35,649 bases of DNA from Sciscionella sediminilitoris (GTDB lineage: Bacteria > Actinomycetota > Actinomycetes > Mycobacteriales > Pseudonocardiaceae). The stretch is from contig NZ_JALM01000121.1 in the NCBI RefSeq assembly GCF_000737195.2, forward strand, positions 1 through 35,649. The letters are read 5' to 3'. Positions within the stretch are counted from its first letter, which is position 1, and each line of letters begins with the position of its first letter. Positions 12,160 through 19,828 of the stretch are shown here, piece by piece. Position numbers and translations under genes: made by a program. Under the pieces are notes generated by a model. It was given only the letters and a program-made list of their open reading frames with translations, did no database searches and was not told the origin of the DNA.

Positions 12160-13157
12160 CTGCGCGACAGTGTAGTAGGCGCCTCTCCCGCCCCGTACAC
12201 CTGGCCCATGGCGGCGAGTTCGGCGATGACGCGTTCGCGCAGTTCGACGGGCTCGAGTATTTCGCAACCGGCTCCGAGCTGGAGGAACTGGGCGACGGCG
12301 TGTTCGTGGCTTTCGATGGGCAGGCGCACGGTGGTCCACCCGTCCGGTTCGGCGAGGAGGGTACTGAGCTGGTGTTCACCGAGCGGGATGGCGGAGAGCA
12401 GGTGGAGCATCCGCCGGGCCCGTGCGGAGAGGCGGACGACGGCGTAGCCCTGGTAAAGCCGGGACCGGAGTTCCTCGTCGCGGGCGAACCAGTATTCGCG
12501 CAGGTCGAAGTCTTCCGGCCGGTCGAAGCTCTGTTCGAGGGTGTGGACCCGGTGTACGCGGGAGACGCGATACATCCTGGGTTCACCGTGGCGGGCGAGG
12601 GCGATGAGGTACCAGACGCCCGCTTTGAGGACGAGTCCGAGTGGTCGCAGGGTGCGGGTGACGATGGAGCCGTCCCAGCGGCGGTACCGGACACGGATCC
12701 GGTGCTGGGCCCAGACGGCGTCGGCGATCTCGATGAGGTGCGGGACTTCTTCGCTGGTCCGGAACCAGGCGCGCTGATCGAGCAGGAAGCGCTGACGCAC
12801 CTGGTCGGCACGGGTGCGCAGGCCGCCGGGCAGTGCGGCGGAGACTTTGAGTTCGGCGGCGGCGAGCACCTGGCCGAGTCCGAGCTCGGTCGCGGCGCCG
12901 GGAATGCCGCTGAACAGCAGGGACCGTGCCTCGGCCTCGGTGAGCCCGGTGAGTTTGGTGGAGTACCCGTCGAGCAGCCGGAATCCGCCCGCGGCCCCGC
13001 GTTCGGCGTACACGGGCACCCCGGACCCGGACAGTGCCTCGATGTCGCGGTGGATGGTGCGCACGGAGACCTCGAGTTCTTCGGCCAGCTCGGTCGCCGT
13101 CATGCGCCCGCGCGATTGCAACAGCAACAGGACGGAGAGCAGTCGGCCGGCGCGCAT
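12150..13157 (-). CDS. YafY-type (HTH_11 + WYL) transcriptional regulator
   Basis: A 335-residue protein: residues 1-55 are a DeoR-like winged HTH ('MRAGRLLSVLLLLQSRGRMT', 'LEVSVRTIHRDIEAL'), and about 140-220 form a WYL domain with 'IRVRYRRWDGSIVTRTLRPL' and 'GVWYLIALARHGEPRMYRVS'. WYL domains sense small ligands or nucleic acids. The C-terminal WCX part is at about 240-325. ATG 13157 is chosen because family members start a few residues before the first helix. The TAG stop lies inside the tRNA-Arg gene (nt 8-10 of the tRNA). It is divergent from the DUF3224 gene and probably controls it. Confidence 0.88.
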   Translation of the reverse strand: MRAGRLLSVLLLLQSRGRMTATELAEELEVSVRTIHRDIEALSGSGVPVYAERGAAGGFRLLDGYSTKLTGLTEAEARSLLFSGIPGAATELGLGQVLAAAELKVSAALPGGLRTRADQVRQRFLLDQRAWFRTSEEVPHLIEIADAVWAQHRIRVRYRRWDGSIVTRTLRPLGLVLKAGVWYLIALARHGEPRMYRVSRVHRVHTLEQSFDRPEDFDLREYWFARDEELRSRLYQGYAVVRLSARARRMLHLLSAIPLGEHQLSTLLAEPDGWTTVRLPIESHEHAVAQFLQLGAGCEILEPVELRERVIAELAAMGQVYGAGEAPTTLSRRPS

Positions 13158-13179
13158 GGTCGGAAAGTATTCCAGAAAC

Positions 13180-13196
13180 ATGACAGAAGATGGCAG
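13180..13196. promoter_or_regulatory. Direct repeat in the WYL regulator/DUF3224 intergenic region
   Basis: ATGACAG (13180-13186) and ATGGCAG (13190-13196) are spaced 10 bp start to start, one helical turn, in the 96-bp gap between the divergent genes. This is a candidate operator for the WYL regulator. No other striking structure is visible in the gap. Confidence 0.35.
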
Positions 13197-13253
13197 GTTT
13201 CCCGGCCAGACTGGTGCGCGGCACGAGGAAACACGACGAAGGGCAGCCGGATC

Positions 13254-13649
13254 ATGACAAGCACCAAGGCGGAGCTCACGCACAGCGACTGGCAGGAGTC
13301 GAAGTCCTGCGAGGCGGAAGGGCATGGGCTCGCGTCGATGCACTGCCGCTACCACTACACCGGCCCGGTCGACGGTGAATCGACCTTCGAGGGGGCGATC
13401 TGCTACCTCGGCAATACCGGTGGCTACACCGGCTACGAACTGTTCACCGGCAGCATCGAGGGCCACCGGGGCACCTGCGTACTCCGTTCGGTCGGCGGTT
13501 TCGCACCGGACGCGGTGTCCGCGGAGCTCGAGGTGGTGCCCGAGTCCGGCACCGGTGAACTGACCGGACTGCGTGGTGGTGGGCGGATGCACTTCCCGAT
13601 GGACGCGAAACAGGGCACGATCGAACTGGACTGGACACTGGAGGCGTGA
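13254..13649 (+). CDS. DUF3224 family protein (131 aa)
   Basis: The sequence follows the DUF3224 pattern: 'GPVDGESTFEGAICYLGNTG' and 'GYELFTGSIEGHRGTCVLRS' (early middle), then 'VPESGTGELTGLRGGGRMHF' near the C-terminus. This family forms a small lipocalin-like beta barrel of unknown function. Cytoplasmic, no signal peptide. ATG 13254 has a weak upstream GAAGGG. Its stop overlaps a GTG of the next gene, so both are co-transcribed. DUF3224 genes often sit beside regulators of small-molecule response, which fits the divergent WYL gene. Confidence 0.82.
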   Translation: MTSTKAELTHSDWQESKSCEAEGHGLASMHCRYHYTGPVDGESTFEGAICYLGNTGGYTGYELFTGSIEGHRGTCVLRSVGGFAPDAVSAELEVVPESGTGELTGLRGGGRMHFPMDAKQGTIELDWTLEA

Positions 13650-13660
13650 GGACCCGGGTC

Positions 13661-14728
13661 ATGGAACTGAGCCGCGACGAGGTGCTGCGCTATCGAATGC
13701 ACCGCCAGGGCCTGTACCGGCTCGAAGAAGAGCCCGCGATCCTGGATCTGGGCTTGCAGCATACGGGCACGAGCGTGGCGCAGGCGCTCGCCGCGCGCAC
13801 CCCGCGGACCGGCTGGGATCACCCCGGGCTGACGCTGGCCTGGACCTACCGCGGCGCGCCGCATCTGCACTGGGACGCCGATCTCGGCCCGCTGGCCACG
13901 GCGCTGTCCCCGCGCACCGAGGACGGCGCGGCCGCACGGTTGGCCTGGAGCAAACCGCAGGTCGAGCGCTGCGGAATGCCGGCGAGCGAGGCGATCGGCA
14001 CGGTCGCCTCGGTCGCGGCCGAGGTGATCACCGGGCCGATGACCAAGGGAGCGGCGAGTACCGCGATCACCGAACGCATCCCGCGCGGTCTCGGTTACGA
14101 CTGCCGTGGCTGCCGGGCGTTCCACGTCTACGAGCAGCTGATGCGGGTGGCGATGCTGCCCGCGGGGATCGTGCTCGACCGGCAGGCGCCCAAGGTCGTG
14201 CTCCAGCCGGGGAACCTGCGGCGGCCGAAGCGGAAACCGGATCCGGCCGCGGCGATCCGGACCTACCTGCGTTTCCTCGGACCGGCCACCATCCAGGAGG
14301 CCGTCGCTTTCCTCAACAGCACCGAACGCGAGCTCACCCCGGTGTGGCCGCGGGACCTGCTCGAGTGCACTGTGGACGGTGCGCCCGCCTTTCTCGCCGA
14401 GAAACCGGGCGAGCTTCCCGGGGAACCGATCGTGCGGTTGCTGCCGCCGATGGATCCCTACCTACAGTCCCGGAACCGGGCGTTCCTGGTTCCGGATGCC
14501 CTGGCGCGCAAGCGATTGTGGCGCATCCTCGGTAATCCGGGCGCCCTGCTCGTGGACGGCGAGATCCTGGGCGCGGTACGCCAGAAAGCGAGCGGGCGCA
14601 AGCTGGAGGTCACCGTGGAGGCCTTCGGGCACGTTTCCGCCCCGGTGCGCGCGGACACCGAGGCGGAAGCGCAGCGGCTCGCCGAAGCACGGGACATGCG
14701 AGCCGTCACCGTGCACTGGCTGGATTAG
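13661..14728 (+). CDS. Winged-helix DNA-binding protein (HTH_42 / YcaQ-AlkX-like)
   Basis: The protein begins MELSRDEVLRYRMHRQGLYR and shows the HTH_42 features: 'DLGLQHTGTSVAQALAART', 'LAWTYRGAPHLHW' (a beta hairpin like the catalytic QxQ region of AlkX glycosylases, though the QxQ itself is not evident), 'AIRTYLRFLGPATIQEAVAF' (winged helix), 'VRLLPPMDPYLQSRNR' and 'ILGNPGALLVDGEILGAVRQ'. Members of this superfamily include interstrand-crosslink DNA glycosylases, but most actinobacterial copies are uncharacterised. ATG 13661 follows GAGG at 8 nt; a GTG at 13646 overlapping the previous stop is the alternative. Its stop overlaps that of the convergent secreted-protein gene by 4 bp. Confidence 0.82.
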   Translation: MELSRDEVLRYRMHRQGLYRLEEEPAILDLGLQHTGTSVAQALAARTPRTGWDHPGLTLAWTYRGAPHLHWDADLGPLATALSPRTEDGAAARLAWSKPQVERCGMPASEAIGTVASVAAEVITGPMTKGAASTAITERIPRGLGYDCRGCRAFHVYEQLMRVAMLPAGIVLDRQAPKVVLQPGNLRRPKRKPDPAAAIRTYLRFLGPATIQEAVAFLNSTERELTPVWPRDLLECTVDGAPAFLAEKPGELPGEPIVRLLPPMDPYLQSRNRAFLVPDALARKRLWRILGNPGALLVDGEILGAVRQKASGRKLEVTVEAFGHVSAPVRADTEAEAQRLAEARDMRAVTVHWLD

Positions 14729-15984
14729 CTCGACGGGAACGGGGACCGGATCGCGTCGATGTACTCGTCCTTGGACGGCGGGCCCTTGATGACCCACGGC
14801 ATCCAGCCCTCGTTCCAGGTGATCCGCTTGCCCTTACTGTTGTCCAGCACCAGATCCAGCACGGCGGAGCAGTGATACACCCCGGTCTGGATGGCCCGGC
14901 ACTCGTCGTAGATCAGCCAACCGCTCTGCGCCATGAAGATGCTGCCGACCAGATAGTTGTTGGGTCCGCGCCAGTCCATGAGAATCGTGTCGTTCCCGTC
15001 CCGGTAGGACTTGCCGCGGTAGATGTAACCCATACCCAGTTGCGGGGTTCCCTTCGGGAAGATCCCCGGATGCAGCCGGTTGATGAACTGGCCGATCGGG
15101 GTATCGGACACCAGCTTGTCGAATCCGGGAGCCTCGGTGATCCCCGGGAAGAACCGGTTGCTGATCTTGCCGCCGTTCTCGTCGGTATAGAGCCGTTTCC
15201 CGGCCCAGAACCAGTACTTGAACGCGGTGTCCTCGACGGGTTTCGGCAGATTCCCCGTCCCGCAGTCGGTCCACTTGTCGAACGGCGGTTTGGACGCGAT
15301 GTCGGCGAGCCAGTGGAAGAACCCCTTGGTCTTGTCGTTGAATCCGCTCGCGATCCAGTCGGCGATCTCGGATTCCTTCTTCCAGCTCGAACACATCGGA
15401 AGGGAGGCCGCGAAATTCCCCTGCCCCTCGGGATAGGCCGGTGATCCCGGTTTCGGATCCTTGGAGCCGCCGAACATCGGCCCGGACTGCCCGAGGTATT
15501 CGAAGATCTGGTCCTTGACCTCGTCGGGCGCCTCGATGAGCCCCTTGGTGGTCTTGAGGTAGTTCTTGTTGTATCCCGAGCAGGCTTCACCGAGTTGATC
15601 GTCGGTGCGGAACCGGGAATCCGGGTGCTGTTTCTTCCACTTCTCCGCGAGACCGAGCATGTCACCGGGACCGACCGGATCTCCCTTGCCCGCCGGTTTC
15701 TGGTCCGTGTTCGGCACGAGCAGGCAGTTGTCCTTGATGTTGGGCACGCCGTCGTGGTCGAAATCCGCGTAGTCGTAACGGCCGAGCGCGGCAGGCGCCG
15801 GTACCTTCTCGGTCAGCTGTGGCTGACTCCCCCACTTCCACGGACCCCAGAATCCGTCCCACTTGCCGAAGTCGTCGCCCTGTTCCGCGGCCGCGGCTGG
15901 CAGCCCGGCCGTGGTGAACACCAAGGCGAGGACGGCCGTCAGGAGACCGGTTCGCATACCCCAGCCGCGTACTCGTCGAGACAT
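14725..15984 (-). CDS. Secreted protein with a thrombospondin type-3-like calcium repeat
   Basis: A 419-residue exported protein. A Sec signal peptide covers residues 1-33 (twin-Arg-rich start, 'GLLTAVLALVFTTAGLPAAA', cut after AAA). Residues about 70-95 read 'YDYADFDHDGVPNIKDNC', an Asp-rich loop matching the calcium-binding thrombospondin type-3 repeat. The rest is rich in Trp, Pro and Gly with six to eight cysteines likely in disulfides, and has a conserved-looking segment 'YIYRGKSYRDGNDTILMDWR' followed by 'GSIFMAQSGWLIYDECRAI' that could be a beta-barrel ligand domain. I do not recognise a function. ATG 15984 has AAGGA upstream. A TetR gene lies just upstream on the same strand. Confidence 0.72.
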   Translation of the reverse strand: MSRRVRGWGMRTGLLTAVLALVFTTAGLPAAAAEQGDDFGKWDGFWGPWKWGSQPQLTEKVPAPAALGRYDYADFDHDGVPNIKDNCLLVPNTDQKPAGKGDPVGPGDMLGLAEKWKKQHPDSRFRTDDQLGEACSGYNKNYLKTTKGLIEAPDEVKDQIFEYLGQSGPMFGGSKDPKPGSPAYPEGQGNFAASLPMCSSWKKESEIADWIASGFNDKTKGFFHWLADIASKPPFDKWTDCGTGNLPKPVEDTAFKYWFWAGKRLYTDENGGKISNRFFPGITEAPGFDKLVSDTPIGQFINRLHPGIFPKGTPQLGMGYIYRGKSYRDGNDTILMDWRGPNNYLVGSIFMAQSGWLIYDECRAIQTGVYHCSAVLDLVLDNSKGKRITWNEGWMPWVIKGPPSKDEYIDAIRSPFPSS

Positions 15985-16011
15985 ATGCTCACATCCTTGT
16001 GATCCGCAGCG

Positions 16012-16027
16012 GAATGACGTGTCATTC
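16012..16027. promoter_or_regulatory. Palindromic operator candidate between tetR and the secreted-protein gene
   Basis: GAATGAC-GT-GTCATTC is a perfect 7-bp inverted repeat with a 2-bp centre, 28-43 bp upstream of the secreted-protein ATG. This length and symmetry are typical of TetR-family operators. Confidence 0.55.
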
Positions 16028-16089
16028 TGAGCACGGAGCGCGCCCGGACACAAGCGAAAAGCAGCACTTTTGCCTCATTTGGGCGAGGT

Positions 16090-16701
16090 TTACCGGGGTG
16101 CGACACCCTCGAACATCAGCGCGGACATGGCCGCGACGGTGCGGTCCCTCGTCTGCTTCGGGTCCGGGCTGCTCAGCAGGGAGAGCGCGCCCGCGAAGAT
16201 CACCCCGGTGATGCACCGACCGGTGGCCTCGGTGTCCAGATCGGCGCGCAGAAATCCCTTGCTCACCCCGTTCTCGAGATACCGCGCGACCGTCTTCCCG
16301 GTCAGTTCGAAGAAGGCGAGGGTGCTCGCGGTCAGCTCCGGATCCGCGGCGAAGGATTCCACGAACAGCAGCCGCACCATCTGCGGATCATCGATGAGCA
16401 GGTCGAACATCCCGTGGCCGAGCCGTTCGAACTGGTCCCGGTACTCCTCGATGCTGTCCGCGGCGGTCGGGCGTTCACCGGCGACCACCTCGGCGAGGCG
16501 CTGCTTGGTGTGCGCGATGACGTGGGTGAGAATGTCGCGCTTGTTGGCGAAGTACCGGTAGAAGGTGCCGTGCCCGAGCCCGAGTTCGCGGGCGATGTCC
16601 GCGATTCCGGAGTGGTGATACCCCTTTTCGGCGAACACCTTGAGCGCGGCCGCGATGATCTCCGCGCGCCGCCGCTGCGTCACCTCGTCCTGTTCCGACA
16701 C
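16090..16701 (-). CDS. TetR-family transcriptional regulator
   Basis: A 203-residue repressor. Residues 10-56 form the TetR helix-turn-helix ('RAEIIAAALKVFAEKGYHHS', 'IADIARELGLGHGTFYRYFA'), followed by an all-helical ligand domain that includes 'LTASTLAFFELTGKTVARYL' and 'EATGRCITGVIFAGALSLL'. Start GTG 16701 leaves a 17-bp gap after the MocR stop; an in-frame ATG at 16728 would overlap that gene. The likely target is the palindrome between its end and the secreted-protein gene 105 bp downstream. It may share a transcript with the MocR gene. Ligand unknown. Confidence 0.87.
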   Translation of the reverse strand: MSEQDEVTQRRRAEIIAAALKVFAEKGYHHSGIADIARELGLGHGTFYRYFANKRDILTHVIAHTKQRLAEVVAGERPTAADSIEEYRDQFERLGHGMFDLLIDDPQMVRLLFVESFAADPELTASTLAFFELTGKTVARYLENGVSKGFLRADLDTEATGRCITGVIFAGALSLLSSPDPKQTRDRTVAAMSALMFEGVAPR

Positions 16702-16718
16702 GGGCCGATCATCCCATC

Positions 16719-18098
16719 TCACCGGCATGCGGTGGCCAAGGCGGTGCGCAAGGCCTCGATCCCGGGCCCGAAAGCGTGCTTGGCGGGGGCCCCGTAGCCG
16801 ATGACGATCCCCTGCGGCCGCCCCTGCGCGCTGAACCAGCTGCGCTGCAAGGATTCCGCGGCCACCGAATGCCCGTGCAGCACGCCGAGGCATTCGGCCT
16901 CGGACAGGCCGGGCGGAAGCATCAGCAATAGATGGATCCCCGCAGGGATTCCTTGCGGCACAACGGGAATTCCCTCCAGCGCGGCGAGCACCCTGGCCCG
17001 GCGCGCCTTGTACATCGCGCGGGCCCGGCGAATATGGCTGTCGTAGCGGCCGGATTCCAGGAACTCGGCGAAGATCAGCTGGTCGATCGCGTTCGTCACC
17101 TGGCCGCCGTAGTACATCTCCTCGCGCACCGGTTCGACGAGCTCGCTCGGCAGCACGAGCCAGCCGAGCCGCAGCCCCGGACCGAGGGTCTTGGAGACCG
17201 TGCCCGCGTACACCACCCGCTCGGGGGCAAGCGCCTGCAGCGCACCCACTTTCGGGCCGGCGTAACGGAATTCACCGTCGTAGTCGTCCTCGATCGCCAG
17301 CACATCCGCGCGGGCGACGAGCTCACCGCGACGCGCCGGATGCAGCGGGACACCGAGCGGGTAATGGTGCGCCGCCCCGGTGACCAGGACCGGGGAGTCG
17401 AGTTCGGACACCCGGGCGCCGTGCTCGTCCATCGGCAACGGAACCACCCGGACTCCCTGCCGCGCGGCGATGTCCCGGTACCGGCGCAGCGAGGGGTCCT
17501 CGAAGGCGAACTCGCCGATCCCGCGGGCCCGCAGCACGGTGGCCAGCACCGCGAGGGCATGCGAGTAACCGCCGCAGATCACGATCCGTTCCGGTTCCGC
17601 GAGCACCCCTCGGGCGCGCCCGAGATAGGCGGCGAGCGCGGCCCGCAGCACCGGATGTCCTTGCGGATCGGGGAATCCCGGTTCGCTCGCCGGCATCGCG
17701 GCCAGTGCCGCCCTGCTCGCCGCGAGCCACTGCTGCCGGGGGAATTCGCTCAGTTCGGGCAGCCCGGGCTGGAAGTTCCACCGCGGCCGCCCGTGCCGTT
17801 CCGGGGCGGGTTCGGCGCGCACCTGCTTGCCGGCGACCGCGGCGACCTTCGTGGGCGCCCCCTGGGCGGTGACCAGGTAGCCCTCGGCGGAGAGCTGGCG
17901 ATAGGCGGTGGTCACCGTGCCCCGCGCGAGGCCGAGCTCCGCGGCCAGCACCCGGGTGGAGGGCAGCACCGTGCCCGCGGCCAGCCGCCCGTCCCGCACG
18001 GCCGAGCGCACCGCCTCGGCGAGTGCCGCCCCGCGTGCTCCGCCCTCGGGCAGCTCGAGGTGGAAGTCCACCCCCAGACTGGACCAATTAATCGCCAT
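16719..18098 (-). CDS. MocR/PdxR-type GntR regulator with aminotransferase domain
   Basis: A 459-residue fusion: a GntR winged helix at residues 25-85 ('LAEAVRSAVRDGRLAAGTVL', 'PSTRVLAAELGLARGTVTTA') and a fold-type I aminotransferase domain at 108-459. Pyridoxal-phosphate contacts are visible: 'AIEDDYDGEFRY' (269-279) and Lys303 in 'AGTVSKTLGPGLRLGW', the Schiff-base lysine. MocR proteins use PLP or PLP-amino-acid adducts as effectors. It is divergent from the AhpD-like pair, with three TGGACCA copies between and inside the start regions, so it probably controls that operon and itself. The ATG at 18098 is followed by the standard first helix. Confidence 0.9.
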   Translation of the reverse strand: MAINWSSLGVDFHLELPEGGARGAALAEAVRSAVRDGRLAAGTVLPSTRVLAAELGLARGTVTTAYRQLSAEGYLVTAQGAPTKVAAVAGKQVRAEPAPERHGRPRWNFQPGLPELSEFPRQQWLAASRAALAAMPASEPGFPDPQGHPVLRAALAAYLGRARGVLAEPERIVICGGYSHALAVLATVLRARGIGEFAFEDPSLRRYRDIAARQGVRVVPLPMDEHGARVSELDSPVLVTGAAHHYPLGVPLHPARRGELVARADVLAIEDDYDGEFRYAGPKVGALQALAPERVVYAGTVSKTLGPGLRLGWLVLPSELVEPVREEMYYGGQVTNAIDQLIFAEFLESGRYDSHIRRARAMYKARRARVLAALEGIPVVPQGIPAGIHLLLMLPPGLSEAECLGVLHGHSVAAESLQRSWFSAQGRPQGIVIGYGAPAKHAFGPGIEALRTALATACR

Positions 18099-18123
18099 GG
18101 AACTGGACCATACCGTTGGACCA
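18080..18123. promoter_or_regulatory. Three TGGACCA repeats, candidate MocR binding sites
   Basis: TGGACCA occurs at 18080-18086, 18104-18110 and 18117-18123. Each copy is itself a TGG-N-CCA odd palindrome. The first lies within the first codons of the MocR gene; the third sits between the -35 and -10 positions of the AhpD promoter. MocR regulators generally bind direct repeats in such divergent regions. Confidence 0.6.
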
Positions 18124-18132
18124 GTTCGCGGC

Positions 18133-18138
18133 TAGGGT
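18133..18138 (+). promoter_or_regulatory. -10 box (leaderless) for the AhpD-like operon
   Basis: TAGGGT lies 7 nt before ATG 18146. No Shine-Dalgarno is present. The -35 position shows no consensus, as expected for an activator-dependent promoter. Confidence 0.5.
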
Positions 18139-18145
18139 CGATGAC

Positions 18146-18598
18146 ATGCGAATCAACCTGAGCCAGAAGGTGCCGGAGGCACGCAAGCACCTGATCGCCA
18201 TGCACACCGCGATCGAGAAGGCCGCCGGGGAAGCCGGGCTGAGCAAGGTGCTCATCGAACTGGTCAAGATCCGGGCCTCGCAGATCAACGGCTGCGCCTT
18301 CTGCCTCGACATGCACGTCAAGGACGCGCGCAAGGCGGGCGAACAGCAGCAGCGCCTGGACCTGCTGCCCGCGTGGCAGGAGACCGAGCTGTACAGCCCG
18401 GCCGAACGGGCCGCGCTCGAGCTGACCGAGGCCATCAGCAGGCTCTCGGACACCGCGGACATTCCCGATGAGCTCTACACGCGGGTCGCCAAGGAATTCA
18501 CCGAGGACCAGTTCGCGGTCGTGACCTGGGCGGCGATCGCCATCAACACCTTCAACCGCCTCAACGTGACCATGCGGACCCCGGTCCCGAGTGCCTAG
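18146..18598 (+). CDS. AhpD-like carboxymuconolactone decarboxylase-family protein (first copy)
   Basis: A 150-residue all-helical protein. Residues 40-60 are 'VKIRASQINGCAFCLDMHVK': Cys50-x-x-Cys53 and His57 are the redox and proton-relay residues of the AhpD/CMD fold. Such proteins reduce peroxides or act as small thiol-disulfide enzymes; the substrate is unknown. The C-terminal helices include 'FAVVTWAAIAINTFNRLNVT'. It is the first gene of an operon with its paralogue 10 bp downstream and a PEP-mutase-like gene. Expression is probably under the divergent MocR regulator. Confidence 0.9.
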   Translation: MRINLSQKVPEARKHLIAMHTAIEKAAGEAGLSKVLIELVKIRASQINGCAFCLDMHVKDARKAGEQQQRLDLLPAWQETELYSPAERAALELTEAISRLSDTADIPDELYTRVAKEFTEDQFAVVTWAAIAINTFNRLNVTMRTPVPSA

Positions 18599-18608
18599 GA
18601 GCCGCCCC

Positions 18609-19061
18609 ATGCGAATCCAGCTCAGTGATGCCCTTCCCGGCGCGATCAAGCACGTGTTCGCGATGTACGGGGTCATCGAACGCGCCGCGCAGGACGCCGG
18701 CCTGGACAAGTCGGTCCTCGAACTCGTCAAGATCCGCGCCTCGCAGATCAACGGCTGCGCCTACTGCACCGATACGCACTCGCGCGATGCGGCCGCGGCC
18801 GGTGAGTCGCAGCGGCGGATCTTCGTGCTGCCCGTCTGGCGGGAGACCGAGTTGTTCAGCGAGGTCGAACGCGCCGCCCTCGAACTGACCGAGGCCATGA
18901 CCCGGCTCTCCGAGCACGCCGAGGTGCCCGACGAGGTCTACGAGCAGGCCCGGAAGGTACTCAGCGAGGAACAGTTCACGGTGATCGCGTGGACCGCGGC
19001 CGGGATCAACCTGCTCAACCGGCTCGGGGTCACCAGCCGCAAACCCCTTCCCGCCGCATGA
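18609..19061 (+). CDS. AhpD-like carboxymuconolactone decarboxylase-family protein (second copy)
   Basis: Same length (150 residues) as the preceding gene and collinear with it, identical through residues 39-50 and with Cys50, Cys53 and His57 conserved ('INGCAYCTDTHSRD'), so it is a tandem duplication that has diverged. ATG 18609 follows AGGAG at 8 nt. Its stop overlaps the ATG of the PEP-mutase-like gene (ATGA). The CMD fold usually works as trimers or hexamers, so a hetero-oligomer of the two copies is possible. Differences near the CxxC (FCLDMH versus YCTDTH) may separate their substrates. Confidence 0.9.
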   Translation: MRIQLSDALPGAIKHVFAMYGVIERAAQDAGLDKSVLELVKIRASQINGCAYCTDTHSRDAAAAGESQRRIFVLPVWRETELFSEVERAALELTEAMTRLSEHAEVPDEVYEQARKVLSEEQFTVIAWTAAGINLLNRLGVTSRKPLPAA

Positions 19062-19768
19062 ACGAGCTACGGAGCCTGCACGTCCCCGGCAAACCGCTCG
19101 TCCTGCCGAACGTCTGGGACGCCGATACCGCCCAGCTCGTGGTCGAGGCCGGGTTCCCGGTCGTGGCGACCAGTTCCGGCGCGCTGGCCGCGGCGCTGGG
19201 CTACGGCGATCACCAGCAGGCGCCCGCGGCGGAGGTGTTCGCGGCGGCGGCACGGATCGCGCGCGCGGTTCCGGTGCCGGTGACCGTGGACGCCGAGTCC
19301 GGCTACGGGCTCGCGCCGGAGGAACTGGTCCCGGCGCTGTTCGAAGCCGGCGCCCAGGGCTGCAACATCGAGGACACCGAGCACGAGTCCGGGCTGCTCA
19401 TCCCGGCCGCGGACCAGGCAGAACGGATCGCGAGGATGCGGGCGGCGAGCACCGAGCTGGTGATCAACGCGCGGGTGGACGTGTTCCTGCACGAGGATCC
19501 CTCGCTCACCGGGGCGATCGCGCGCGCCGAGGCCTACCTGGAAGCGGGCGCGGACTGCGTGTACCCGATCTTCCTGCCCGGGGAGCACATCCAGGAGTTT
19601 CTCGATGCGCTTTCCCCCGCGCCGGTGAACCTGTTGTGCCTGCCACCCAAAACCCCCGCGCTCGCGGATCTGACCAGGTCCGGGGCGGCCAGGGTGTCCC
19701 TGGGCACGGGCCTGTGGCGGGCCCAGCAGCAGTGGCTGCGTGAGCAGCTCGCCGCGATGCGTGCGTAA
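19058..19768 (+). CDS. Isocitrate lyase/PEP mutase superfamily protein
   Basis: A 236-residue TIM barrel. 'LVLPNVWDADTAQLVVEAGF' (residues 14-33), 'VATSSGALAAALGYGD', 'VPVTVDAESGYGL' (73-85) and 'GCNIEDTEHESGLL' (101-114) are the superfamily's Mg2+-phosphoenolate site; Asp78, Glu80, Glu105 and Asp106 are likely metal-linked residues. The KKCGH loop of true isocitrate lyase is absent, and so are PEP-mutase-specific loops, so the enzyme is of the broad 'phosphonomutase-like/oxaloacetate-decarboxylase-like' group. It is translationally coupled to the AhpD pair (ATGA), which suggests one function, possibly detoxifying a C-C or C-P compound. Confidence 0.88.
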   Translation: MNELRSLHVPGKPLVLPNVWDADTAQLVVEAGFPVVATSSGALAAALGYGDHQQAPAAEVFAAAARIARAVPVPVTVDAESGYGLAPEELVPALFEAGAQGCNIEDTEHESGLLIPAADQAERIARMRAASTELVINARVDVFLHEDPSLTGAIARAEAYLEAGADCVYPIFLPGEHIQEFLDALSPAPVNLLCLPPKTPALADLTRSGAARVSLGTGLWRAQQQWLREQLAAMRA

Positions 19769-19785
19769 CCGCGCCATTCGTGATT

Positions 19786-19827
19786 GCATCTCCCCAACCG
19801 CGAGCGAACTGTCGAGTAGGGAGATGC
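19786..19827 (+). promoter_or_regulatory. Inverted repeat that could hide the fadD ribosome-binding site
   Basis: GCATCTCCC (19786-19794) and GGGAGATGC (19819-19827) are perfect 9-bp arms separated by 24 nt. The right arm contains GGGAG, the Shine-Dalgarno of the ATG at 19829. As RNA this would sequester the ribosome-binding site; as DNA it could be an operator. Confidence 0.55.
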
Positions 19828-19828
19828 C

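Noticed and set aside
12300-13649. A long plus-strand frame that would fuse into the DUF3224 protein
   Set aside because: Its first 318 codons are antisense to the WYL regulator; only the part from ATG 13254 is protein-like.
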